DNA of 64,000 nucleotides from JADJPG01 sp964491875 (GTDB taxonomy: Bacteria; Verrucomicrobiota; Verrucomicrobiia; Limisphaerales; JADJPG01): positions 94,533 to 158,532 of the forward strand of contig CAZBIC010000014.1 in NCBI GenBank assembly GCA_964491875.1, in the 5' to 3' direction. Positions 18,496 to 28,500 of this stretch are shown here, in pieces. The position numbers were made by a program, and so were the translations under genes. The notes beneath the pieces are model-generated. The model had not been told where the DNA came from, did not search any database, and saw nothing but the letters and a program-made list of their open reading frames with translations. The first letter of the stretch is position 1. Each line of letters opens with the position of its first letter.

Positions 18496-21400
18496 ATGCG
18501 TATATGTTCTTTGTTGTATCCGTTATTTCTGGCGGCCTCCTCCCTCGTTGCCCAGGATTCCACCCCTCCCGTGGTCGTCGGCCAGTCTCCGCTGGCCGGG
18601 GCGACGCTGCGTGCGTTGGGTGAAGTCGAGGTGTTCTTCAGTGAACCGGTCACCAATGTCAACGCAGGCGACTTGCTGCTCAATGGCGTGCCGGCCACCA
18701 ACGTAGTAGATGTGACCGGCCTAGGGGACGATTTCATTTTCCAGTTCAGCCCGCCACCAACCGGCGGGGTGCAGGTGGCGTTTGCCGCCGGGCACGGCAT
18801 CGTGGATCTGGCGACGCCTGCCAATGCGTTTGAGGGGGCGGAATGGATTTACACGGTCAATCCGAACTCGCCGCTGGTGGGCATCGTGCTCAATGAGTTC
18901 ATGGCAGACAATGAGAACGGCATCCGGGATAACGACGGGGATCGGTCGGACTGGATCGAGATTTACAACGGAGCGGAGGCAGCGGCGGATTTGACGGGGT
19001 GGTATTTGACGGATGATCCGCTGGATCTGCGGAAGTGGCGGCTGCCGAACACGGGCATCGCCCAGGGGGGTTACCTGCTCATATATGCTTCCAGCAAGAA
19101 CCGGACAAACAACCCGACAGCGCTGCACACGAACTTCCGGTTGAGCGACAACGCCGGAGCGTTCCTAGCACTGGTGGATTCGACGGGCTCGAACATCGTG
19201 TCTTCCTTTGTGAATTATCCGGCACAGACGGCGGATATTTCCTATGGGCGGGACCGGGTGGATCAAAGCATGTTGGGTTTTTACAGCACGCCGACACCTC
19301 GTGCGGCGAACGCAGCGACAGGCGCGGGAGTGTTGCCAGAGGTGGAGTTTTCGCGGGCAAGCAGCACGTTTGTAACATCGTTTACGGTCACGCTTTCGAC
19401 GCCGGATACCAATGCACTGATCCGTTATATCCTGATCGATTCAGCAACGCTGGCCCGCACGAATGTCTTTCTGACGGCGACTTCTCCGGTGTACGCGGGG
19501 CCGCTGGAGATCACGGGAACCATGCAGTTGCGGGCCCGGGCGTTTCCGAAATCAGGCAGCTTCCTGCCCGGACCGCTGCGGTCGGAATCCTACCTGCAGA
19601 TCAATCCCAACGCGGTGAACTTCAGCTCCGACCTCCCGCTGATCATCATTCACAGCATGGGCCAGGGTGCTTATCCCGCGGTGGAGGGGGCGCAGACGGA
19701 GTTGAATTCCATCATTGCGGTGATCGATGCGAACACGGAGCGGAGCGCGTTGACGAATCATCCGGTGATCGTGAGGCGGGCGGGGATCAATTCGCGTGGT
19801 TCGAGCACGCTGGGTTATGCGAAGAAGAGTCTGGCGGTGGAACTGTGGGATGAGTTCAACGATGGGGTGGACGTAGAAGTGCTGGGGATGCCGGCGGAGT
19901 CGGATTGGACACTGTATGGCCCGAATAATTTCGAGCCGTCGCTGGTTCACAATCCGTTGTTCTACAAGTTGAGCAATGACATGGGACGTTACGCATCGCG
20001 CACCCGGTACGTGGAGGTTTTCCTTCACGAGAGCACCGTGGCCACCGGCGCAGTGGGCACAAATAATTACAACGGCATTTATGTGCTGGCGGAGCGGCCC
20101 AAACGCGCGGCAGGCCGCGTGAACATTGAAGGGCTCGATTCAGCGGATACGAACGCACCGGCTGTGACCGGCGGTTATCTCCTAAGCGTGGATCGCGTGG
20201 ACACCGCCCAAGGTGAAGCGACGTTTTCGACGCCGACCGTCGGAGTCGTGCCGGCGCAGACCGTCATTTACAAGTATCCCCGCAGTCAGGATATCCTGCT
20301 GCCCGAACGGGATCCCCAGGAGCAATATATCCGCGGATTTTTCGGTGCGTTTGTCACGAATCTGGCCAGCACCAATTTCGCTGGCCCGGCGGGCTATGTT
20401 CAATACATCGATCCCGAATCATGGATTGATCATTTGATCGTCAATGTGGCGGCCTTGAACCTGGACGCGATGCGCTTGAGCGGGTTCTTCCATAAGGATC
20501 GCAACAAGCGTATCGAGATGGGGCCGGTGTGGGACTGCGACCGCTGCTTCGGTTCCACTGACGGACGCAGCCCCAACCCGCGCACCTGGCGTTCGACGGT
20601 CAGCGACTTCGGCACTGATTTCTTCAACTATCCCTGGTGGGGAAGGATGTTTACGGACGCGAATTTCTGGCAGCTCTACATCGACCGCTACCAGAACTTC
20701 CGTCGCGGTCCTCTGTCACAGACCAACATTTTCGGTCGCATTGACGAATTTGCGGCGGAAATCGCCGAGGCTTACCCGCGCGAATTCGCCAAATTTCGAG
20801 TGGCTCCTCGCGGAACCAACGGAACCGGCAGTGGAACATACGCCACGGAAATTCAATGGACCAAGAACTGGCTGGCCGCGCGCCTGGAGTTCATGGACAC
20901 CAACTTCCTGCAGCAAACGGCCATCACGCTGCCCGGCGGCGCGCCTGCTGTGGAAGGTCTCGTGACCAATGGCCATGTCGTCCTGCTAACACCACCGAAC
21001 CAGGTGGGTGGCCAGAACGCTGCCTCGACCAACGCCGTCGTCTATTACACGCTGGACGGTACGGACCCGCGCGCGCCCGGCGGCAGCGTGGCTCCCGGGG
21101 CATTGTCCAACCTCGGCCCTGTTTCGATCACCATCACCGGCAACGTCCGCATCGTCGCGCGCTCCTTCAATCCACGGCACCGGAACCTGACGGGTGCCAA
21201 CAATCCGCCCTTGTCCAGTTCCTGGTCGGGAACCACCGAGGCATCCTTCTGGCTCGGCATCCCTCCGCTGCGCATCACCGAAATCATGTATCACCCGGCC
21301 GACCCCGTTGCCGGCAACACCAACGCGGCTGACAACTTTGAGTACATCGAGGTGCGGAACACCGGAGCGGTTCCGCTCAACGTGAATCATTTCCGTCTGC

Positions 21401-24003
21401 GCGGCGGCGTGGACTTCGATTTCCCGAATGCGACACTGGCCGCGGGAGAGCGTGCTGTCATTGTCCGTCATCTGGCCGCCTTTCAGTCCCGCTACGGCAA
21501 CACGCCCCGGGTGCTCGGCGTTTACATAAATGACAGCCTCGCCAACAGCGAGGACAACCTCATTCTTCAAGGCCTGGCGCGGGAACCAATTCTCGACTTC
21601 ACTTATGATGATGACTGGTATCCGTCAACAGACGGCCTCGGTTTCTCCCTGGAGATCGTCAATGACGCGGCGGCCACCTCCACCTGGGGACTTGCATCAA
21701 GCTGGCGGCCGAGCGGCCAGTTGAACGGCACTCCGGGTTTAAGTGATCCGGGCATTCCTTCCATCCCGGCGGTCTTCGTGAACGAGGTATTGAGCAACAC
21801 CGATCCGGCTCCTGGTGACGCCGTGGAACTGCACAACTCCAGCGCCAGCCCGGCTGACATCAGCGGATGGTTCCTGACGGACAACTTCAACAGCCCGAAA
21901 AAATACCGGATTCCGAACGGCACGATCATCCCGGCCAACGGCTACATTGTGTTTTACCAGAGCAACAGCTTCGGGGTGGGAACCGGCAACTTCGCGCTGA
22001 GTTCCAAGGGTGAGGAACTGTATCTCTTCTCCGCCGCAGCAGACGGCTCGTTCACGGGCTGGGCGCACGGATTCAGCTTCGGCCCGCAGGCCAACGGCGT
22101 GACATTCGGCCGGCATGTGGACACCACGGGCACGGATCATTTCGTGGCGCAACGCAGCGCCACCCTGGGCTCTGCCAATTCCGGCCCGCTGATCACCGCC
22201 TCCATCAGTGAGATCAATTATCACCCGCCGGACCTCATCGGCCGTCGTGGAGTGGTGGACAACAGTCAGGATGAATACATCGAAATTCACAACTCCACGG
22301 CATCTCCCCTGCCTCTGTATGACCCGGCGCATCCCGCAAATACCTGGCGGTTGCGTGACGCGGTGGATTTCACCTTCCCGCCGGGTGTGATCCTGCCGGC
22401 TGGCGGCTATGCCCTGGTGGTGAGCTTTGATCCGTCGGACACGATTGCCCTAGCGAACTTCCGCCTCGCTAATGGAGTGCCGGATAGCACGCCCGTTTAT
22501 GGCCCGTGGATTGGCGAACTGAACAACGCCTTCGACAACGTTGAACTGACCCGTCCTGACCTCCCGGACGCACCGGGAACTCCGTCCGCAGGGGTCGTCT
22601 CCCAGATCCTCGTGGACAAAGTGGACTATCAGGATTCCGCTCCGTGGCCCTTCGGCCTGCCGGACGGCCTTGGTGCGGTGATCGGTCGCGTGAATGTGGC
22701 GGGATTCGGAAATGATCCCGGCAACTGGCGCACGGCTCCTAAGACCCCCGGTGCCGCGTTGCCCGGCGGCGGCGCAGCCCCGACCATTCTTACCCAGCCC
22801 TCGAACCAAGTCGGTATTGAAGGCCAGAGCGCCACATTCTCCCTGACCGCCAGCGGCGAGGGACTCGGTTACATCTGGACGTTCAACGGGCGGCCCGTCT
22901 CGGGCGCGTCCAGCCCGAACCTGACCCTGACGGGCCTGCGGGATTCGCAGGTCGGAATCTACGCCTGCTATGTGTTCAATTCCGCCGGAGCCGTGGTGAG
23001 CGCCGATGCCACTCTCTCCATCCGGCATCTGCCCCGCATCACCCAAAATCCCGAGAGCCGGAATGTTTACATCAAGCCCGATCCCAAGGCAGCCAACCTG
23101 CCGAACGGCACCAACGTCACATTCACGGTTGCAGCCGCCAGCTTCGAGCCTCCCATCCAGTATCAGTGGCGTTTCAACGGGGTGGATGTTCCCGGTGCCA
23201 CGGGACCCTCCCTCACCGTCACAAACGTCCAATTGGAAAACGAGGGCGATTACTACTGTGTCGTCACCGACGGGGTGGCGTCAGTCAACACCTTCAGCGC
23301 GCGCTTGGTGCCGTGGCTTTCACCAGTCATCATCCAGCGCCCGGCTGACTTGATCGTAGCGGCGGGAAGCGAATTCCCGCTCAGCGTTGAGGTCTCCGGC
23401 AACCCGGCGCCGTTCGCCTACAGTTGGCGTCGAAACCTGGGTTCCGTCGTGGTGAACACCAACTCCGGTCCCTACAAGACGAACTTCATCGTGCTGACCA
23501 CCGAGGAAGCCCGTCTCATCCTGACCAACAACATCATGGCGTCGAACTTCGTGATGCGCATCGTCATCTACAACGATGCGAACCGCGCGCCCGGTGCCAC
23601 CACGACGTTCAACATCACCGTGCTGGAGGACACCGACCGCGATGGCATTCCCGATGTGGTCGAACAGGGTCTCGGCCTCGACACCAACAACGTCGCTGAC
23701 GCGGCCAGCGATCTGGACCTGGACGGCATGAGCAATCGCGCCGAATTCGTTGCCGGCACCGACCCCGCGAACAACCAGAGCTATCTGAGGGTGGACGCAA
23801 CAGTCACCGCAGGCACATCAACCGTGGCGTTCGCCGGCATCTCGAACCGCACCTACACCGTGCAGTTCATCGACAACCTCAACGCGGCCGGCTGGAGCAC
23901 GCTGTCGGACATCGCAGCCCGCAATACGAACTTCACGCAGCAGATTGCGGATCCGTCCTGGACGACCAACCGCCTCTACCGCGTCGTCACGCCGCGGCAA
24001 TAA
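18496..24003 (+). CDS. Giant secreted lamin-tail / CotH-kinase / Ig-like protein C
   Basis: A 1835-residue exported protein, third of the tandem set. Layout: signal peptide 1-19 (cut near LVAQ/DSTPP); one SbsA-type Ig domain (20-123, marker VFFSEPVTNV); LTD (127-268); chitobiase-C-like domain (281-365); the most canonical CotH-like domain of the three (375-788) with NNYNGIYVLAERPKR, then WIDHLIVNVAALNLDAMRLS and a later WDCDRCFGS; second chitobiase-C-like domain (821-918, marker VVYYTLDGTDPRAPGG); three LTDs (923-1421); three Ig-like domains (1428-1708); calcium-type repeat (1710-1763); C-terminal module ending RLYRVVTPRQ. From the second Ig domain to the end it is closely similar to protein A, which points to tandem duplication. 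No ribosome-binding site is evident before the ATG. A strong terminator follows. Function is inferred only as a secreted or surface protein. Confidence 0.85.
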   Translation: MRICSLLYPLFLAASSLVAQDSTPPVVVGQSPLAGATLRALGEVEVFFSEPVTNVNAGDLLLNGVPATNVVDVTGLGDDFIFQFSPPPTGGVQVAFAAGHGIVDLATPANAFEGAEWIYTVNPNSPLVGIVLNEFMADNENGIRDNDGDRSDWIEIYNGAEAAADLTGWYLTDDPLDLRKWRLPNTGIAQGGYLLIYASSKNRTNNPTALHTNFRLSDNAGAFLALVDSTGSNIVSSFVNYPAQTADISYGRDRVDQSMLGFYSTPTPRAANAATGAGVLPEVEFSRASSTFVTSFTVTLSTPDTNALIRYILIDSATLARTNVFLTATSPVYAGPLEITGTMQLRARAFPKSGSFLPGPLRSESYLQINPNAVNFSSDLPLIIIHSMGQGAYPAVEGAQTELNSIIAVIDANTERSALTNHPVIVRRAGINSRGSSTLGYAKKSLAVELWDEFNDGVDVEVLGMPAESDWTLYGPNNFEPSLVHNPLFYKLSNDMGRYASRTRYVEVFLHESTVATGAVGTNNYNGIYVLAERPKRAAGRVNIEGLDSADTNAPAVTGGYLLSVDRVDTAQGEATFSTPTVGVVPAQTVIYKYPRSQDILLPERDPQEQYIRGFFGAFVTNLASTNFAGPAGYVQYIDPESWIDHLIVNVAALNLDAMRLSGFFHKDRNKRIEMGPVWDCDRCFGSTDGRSPNPRTWRSTVSDFGTDFFNYPWWGRMFTDANFWQLYIDRYQNFRRGPLSQTNIFGRIDEFAAEIAEAYPREFAKFRVAPRGTNGTGSGTYATEIQWTKNWLAARLEFMDTNFLQQTAITLPGGAPAVEGLVTNGHVVLLTPPNQVGGQNAASTNAVVYYTLDGTDPRAPGGSVAPGALSNLGPVSITITGNVRIVARSFNPRHRNLTGANNPPLSSSWSGTTEASFWLGIPPLRITEIMYHPADPVAGNTNAADNFEYIEVRNTGAVPLNVNHFRLRGGVDFDFPNATLAAGERAVIVRHLAAFQSRYGNTPRVLGVYINDSLANSEDNLILQGLAREPILDFTYDDDWYPSTDGLGFSLEIVNDAAATSTWGLASSWRPSGQLNGTPGLSDPGIPSIPAVFVNEVLSNTDPAPGDAVELHNSSASPADISGWFLTDNFNSPKKYRIPNGTIIPANGYIVFYQSNSFGVGTGNFALSSKGEELYLFSAAADGSFTGWAHGFSFGPQANGVTFGRHVDTTGTDHFVAQRSATLGSANSGPLITASISEINYHPPDLIGRRGVVDNSQDEYIEIHNSTASPLPLYDPAHPANTWRLRDAVDFTFPPGVILPAGGYALVVSFDPSDTIALANFRLANGVPDSTPVYGPWIGELNNAFDNVELTRPDLPDAPGTPSAGVVSQILVDKVDYQDSAPWPFGLPDGLGAVIGRVNVAGFGNDPGNWRTAPKTPGAALPGGGAAPTILTQPSNQVGIEGQSATFSLTASGEGLGYIWTFNGRPVSGASSPNLTLTGLRDSQVGIYACYVFNSAGAVVSADATLSIRHLPRITQNPESRNVYIKPDPKAANLPNGTNVTFTVAAASFEPPIQYQWRFNGVDVPGATGPSLTVTNVQLENEGDYYCVVTDGVASVNTFSARLVPWLSPVIIQRPADLIVAAGSEFPLSVEVSGNPAPFAYSWRRNLGSVVVNTNSGPYKTNFIVLTTEEARLILTNNIMASNFVMRIVIYNDANRAPGATTTFNITVLEDTDRDGIPDVVEQGLGLDTNNVADAASDLDLDGMSNRAEFVAGTDPANNQSYLRVDATVTAGTSTVAFAGISNRTYTVQFIDNLNAAGWSTLSDIAARNTNFTQQIADPSWTTNRLYRVVTPRQ

Positions 24004-24030
24004 CGTCCTCGCCAGAGAATCAATAGACAC

Positions 24031-24067
24031 GAAACCGCCGCTGGCAAAAGCCAGCGGCGGTTCTCTT
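24031..24067 (+). terminator. Strong, probably bidirectional intrinsic terminator
   Basis: Arms CCGCCGCTGG (24035-24044) and CCAGCGGCGG (24051-24060) pair perfectly; the CAAAAG between them adds a C-G pair around a four-base loop. TTCTCTTT follows on the plus strand. It separates gene C from the convergent DUF1501 gene, and the reverse strand also shows a short T run, so it may serve both. Confidence 0.85.
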
Positions 24068-24117
24068 TCAGCATTTTCAGCTCAGCAACTGGAGCGAGGT
24101 GCCGTCGCTACACAACC

Positions 24118-25551
24118 TCAGCTCAAAACCGGCTGAATGACATGCCCATGCACATCCGTCAGCCGGCGGTTGATGCCGTTGTGGTAGAACGTCAGCTTCT
24201 CGTGATCGATCCCCAGCAGATGCAAAATCGTTGCGTGGAAATCCGGGATCGTGACCTTGTTCTCCGCCACGAAATACCCAACCTCATCACTCGCTCCGTA
24301 GTGAAAACCCTTCTTCACTCCCGCCCCGGCGAGGAAGCACGTGAACGCCGTCGGATGATGATCGCGCCCCGGCGAGTTGATGCCCTGCGTTGACGGGCTG
24401 CGTCCAAACTCGGTTGCCCAGACAAACAACGTGTCCTCCAGCATCCCGCGCTGCTTTAGATCGTGAATCAGCGCCGCCACCGGCTTGTCCATCGTCGCCG
24501 CCTGCGTGTCGTGATTCTCCTTCAAGTTCTCGTGGCCGTCCCAGTTGATGCGCGGACTGCCAAACGCGCCGCCGTTGAAAATCTGCACGAACCGAACCCC
24601 GCGTTCGAGAAGCCGCCGGGCCATCAGACAGTTCCGGGAGAAACCCTTGTTTGATTCCTCATCAATGCCGTAAAGCCGTTTCGTCGCCTCGGATTCACCG
24701 TCGAGATTCGTCGCCTCCGGAATACTCGACTGCATCCGCGCCGCCAGCTCGTAAGAGCGCAACCGCGCTGCGAACGCACCGTCGCCCGGATGCGCCTCAG
24801 CGAACTCACGGTTCATCGACGCCAGCAAATTCATGTCAGCCGTGCGCGCCTTCGACGGAATGCGCTCGGGTGTGTGCAAGTCCGCGATAGGCTCGCGCGA
24901 GTTCGTGCGGAACGGCACGCCTTGGTGATTCGCCGGCAGGAAACCCGACGTCCAATTAATCGAACCGCCCGCGATCAACCCGCGCGGATCCGGCAGCACC
25001 ACGAACGCCGGCAGGTTCTCGTTCTCCGTCCCCAGCCCGTAGCTCAACCACGCTCCCATGCTGGGGAAGCCATTCAGCGTGAAGCCGCTGTTCATCTGGA
25101 AGGTCGCCGGCGTGTGATTGTTGCTCTTCGCGTACATCGAATGGATGAAGCACACGTCATCCACGCAGCCCGCGAGATGCGGGAGCAGGCTGCTCACCCA
25201 GCCACCGCTCTGCCCGTGACGACGGAAGTCGTACACGCTCTTCATCACTTTGCCCGGCTGCCCGAAGAAACCGAGATTCTCGCCCTTGCCCTCGAGCGTC
25301 TTGCCATGCATCCGCTCCAGCTCCGGCTTGTAGTCGAACGTCTCGAGATGACTCACACCACCGCAACAGAAGATCTGCACCACCCGCTTCGCCTTCGCCG
25401 CGTGATGCGGCAACCGCGCCGAGGACGCCACACCAGCCCGCGCCTGATCCTGGCTCAACAACCAAGCCAGCGCCACACCGCCCAGCCCGTGCGCCGTGGA
25501 TGACAGGAAATGCCGGCGCGAAAGCACCGGCGGCAAGCCCGGTTGGTTCAT
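24118..25551 (-). CDS. DUF1501 protein (sulfatase-fold, twin-arginine exported)
   Basis: A 477-residue DUF1501 protein, a family related to the alkaline phosphatase/sulfatase fold and abundant in planctomycetes and verrucomicrobia. The N-terminus has a twin-arginine type signal (LSRRHFLSS, Arg12-Arg13) before a hydrophobic stretch. Family marks include VVQIFCCGGVSHLETFDYKP near the start, VRFVQIFNGGAFGSPRINWD in the middle, a WATEFGR segment and a late GRDHHPTAFTCFLAGAGVK. The substrate is not established for the family. The ATG at 25551 starts 4 bases after the stop of the DUF1553 gene and uses AGGTGA overlapping that stop as ribosome-binding site, so the two are translationally coupled and transcribed together; the upstream in-frame ATG at 25572 lies inside the preceding gene. 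Confidence 0.9.
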   Translation of the reverse strand: MNQPGLPPVLSRRHFLSSTAHGLGGVALAWLLSQDQARAGVASSARLPHHAAKAKRVVQIFCCGGVSHLETFDYKPELERMHGKTLEGKGENLGFFGQPGKVMKSVYDFRRHGQSGGWVSSLLPHLAGCVDDVCFIHSMYAKSNNHTPATFQMNSGFTLNGFPSMGAWLSYGLGTENENLPAFVVLPDPRGLIAGGSINWTSGFLPANHQGVPFRTNSREPIADLHTPERIPSKARTADMNLLASMNREFAEAHPGDGAFAARLRSYELAARMQSSIPEATNLDGESEATKRLYGIDEESNKGFSRNCLMARRLLERGVRFVQIFNGGAFGSPRINWDGHENLKENHDTQAATMDKPVAALIHDLKQRGMLEDTLFVWATEFGRSPSTQGINSPGRDHHPTAFTCFLAGAGVKKGFHYGASDEVGYFVAENKVTIPDFHATILHLLGIDHEKLTFYHNGINRRLTDVHGHVIQPVLS

Positions 25552-25555
25552 GGAT

Positions 25556-28500
25556 TCACCTGACATAAACAAACTCCGTCGAGTTCAACAACGCCCAGCA
25601 CACATTCTTAAGCCCACGATCCTTCGCCGCCGCGACAGCCCGGCGCGCCTCGGCCTTCGTCGGCGCCCGCCCCAGCGCCAGCCGGTAGGCGGTATGAATC
25701 GACCTGGAGAGATCGTTCCGCGATTCCTTCAGCGCCCGCTCCGCCAAATGCGCAGCCTGACGTTGCACAAAGGAATTGTTCATCAGCCCCAGCGCCTGCA
25801 ACGGAGTAGTCGTCACTCCACGCCGCGGGGTCTTCACGGAAGGATCCGGACAATCGAACGCATCGAGCAACGGCTCCTTCCCGGAGTTCACGTTCATCCG
25901 GTAAATCGTGCGGCGATTGAACTCCGGACCGATCTTGTCCACCGGCACGTAGGCATTCGCAGGAAACTTCAGAACATCGAACGGCCGGTAACTCGGCCCG
26001 CCGATGTCGCGATTCAACTGTCCGCTCGCCGCCAACATCGCATCGCGCACCGCCTCGGCTTCCAGCCGGCGCGGAGGAAAGCGCCAGAGCAATTGGCTGT
26101 CAGCGTCAACTTGCAGCGCTTTCTCGTTCCCGGCTGAACTCTGTTTGTAAGTCGCCGAGTTCAGAATCAGCCGATGCAACGTCTTCACGCTCCAGCCGCT
26201 CTCGACAAACTTCGCCGCGAGCCAGTCGAGGAACTCCGGGTGCGTCGGCCGCGCGCCGCTCACGCCGAAGTCGTTCGGCGTCGAGACCAACCCCTGGCCG
26301 AAGTGAAATTGCCAGACCCGATTCACCATCACGCGCGCCGGCAAGGGATTCCGCGCGTCCGCCAGCCAGTCGGCGAACTTCAACCGTCGTTGCGCTTCGG
26401 GCGCGTCCGGCGCGAGACCGAAATCAAACTCGAGATCCGCCACCGCCGACAATCCCGCGGCTGACACGACTTCCTCGGGCGACGTCACATCGCCGCGTCG
26501 CAGCCGGCGCGTCGGCTTCGGCTGCTCGCGCTTGCCGACATACGACACCGGCAACGGCTTCATCGCGTTCAATCGTTCGCGCGCCTGCTTCACCGTCAAG
26601 CGGGCCGCATCCCACTGCGCGCGTTGCTCCGCAGTCATGTCGGCGAAAATCTCCTCCTGTGGAATCGACAGCCCGGACGAACGGAACGACGTCGCCACCT
26701 CCGCATCCGTCAGTGCGCGGTCATAGAGCGACGCGCGTTTAATCTCCCCCGTCAGCCAAGGCCGTCCGCCGCCCGTGTGCCGCAGACCGATCAGCACGCG
26801 AGACTTTGCCGCCTCGAACCGCTGCAACTTTCCCGACGGCGTATACGGCGTTCCGTACGGCTCGCCGTTGCGATACACCGCGATGCTGTTGTCCGCCCGA
26901 TAAACAATCGCCATGTGGACGAACACGCCCGGCCCGGCGGTTTCCTCCGGCGCGCCCAAATCCTTCGTGCGCGCGAAAGCGCTGCTGCCTGCCGTCCATT
27001 TCCGCGGCTCTCGCTCGCCGAACACAATCGCGTCGAACACGCCGCCGTCATCGCTCTCGAGCGAAATCGCGGCTCCCCCGCCCTGTTTCAAATCCGCGAG
27101 CGACACCCACGCTTCCAGTGTCTTCTCGCGAATCTCCACTGGTAACGGCGCGGACTGGAAGTAAGCCCCCTCCTTCGGCAGCTTCAGCCGACCGCCCTCA
27201 ATCACAGCACCACCTTTCAATTCCCCAGCAGCACTGTGCCGTTTCGCATCGTCGAAGTCCCAGCGCAGGAACGCCCGCGGGCCGGCTTCGTTCGCCAGCG
27301 TTGTTCGCTTCGCGGCCGCACGCTTCCAGCTGTCCGCTTCCAGGCGCGACACGAGATCCTGCGCCTCAGCCATCTCGCGTTTCAATCGCTCAATCGTCTC
27401 CTCGCGCGACTTCACCTCCGACGGACTGGCGATGCCGCGCTCGCCATGCTTCACGCCGTCGAAGACCGACTTGATGCGGAAATATTCCTCCTGCGGAATC
27501 GGATCGAACTTGTGCGAGTGACACCGCGCGCAATTCACCGTGAGCCCGAGGAACGTCTGCCCGACCGTGCCGACCAAATCTTCCATCTCCTCCTCGCGAG
27601 TGATGGCCCGCTGCGTCACGTTCGCCTGCGAACTTCCGGCTTCATCCCATGGACCGCACACCAGCAGGCTTGCGCCCACGATGCCATCGCTCTTCGCCGG
27701 CTCCAGCACATCGCCCGCAACCTGCTCCTTCATGAAGCGGTCGTACGGCTTGTCCGTGTTGAAACTCCGCACCACGTAATCGCGGTAGTGCCACGCGTTA
27801 TCGCGAAGCCGATCATATTCGAACCCCTGGCTCTCCGTGTAGCGCACCGTGTCCAGCCAGTGCCGCGCCCAACGTTCACCGTAATGCGGCGACGCGAGCA
27901 GTCGGTCCACCAACTCCTCGTAAGCCCGCGGCGATTTGCTTGCCACAAACGCATCAATCTCTTCGGGCGACGGTGGCAAGCCCGTCAGGTCAAAACTCAA
28001 TCGCCGAATCAGCGTCACCCGGTCCGCCTCGCGCGACAGCGCCAGACCGTTGGTGGCCAACCGTGCGGCGACAAAGGCGTCGATGGGGGAAGTAACCAGT
28101 GAATCAGTATTCAGTGAGCCAGTGGCGCGCTTCCCCGGCTTTCGTGCGCGTTCATGCTTCGCTAACTGATCACTGATGACTGATTCACTGACCACTGACG
28201 CAGGCACCGGCTGCAACGACCAATGCTCGCTGCGCGTCCGCGCGGATTTGCCGTCATCCGGCCAAGTGGCGCCCTGATCAATCCACGCGCGCAACAGACC
28301 GATCTGCTCCGGCGTGAGGCGGTCGCCCTTCGGCGGCATCACCTTGTCCGGGTCCGTTCCCGCCACCAACTGAATGAGATGACTCTCCGCGCTCTTGCCC
28401 GCGACGAAGGCCGGACCGGAATCGCCTCCCTTCAAGGCAGTCGCGCGAATGTCCACCCGCCAGCCGCCCTTTTGCTTCTCCGGACCGTGGCAGCTGGCGC

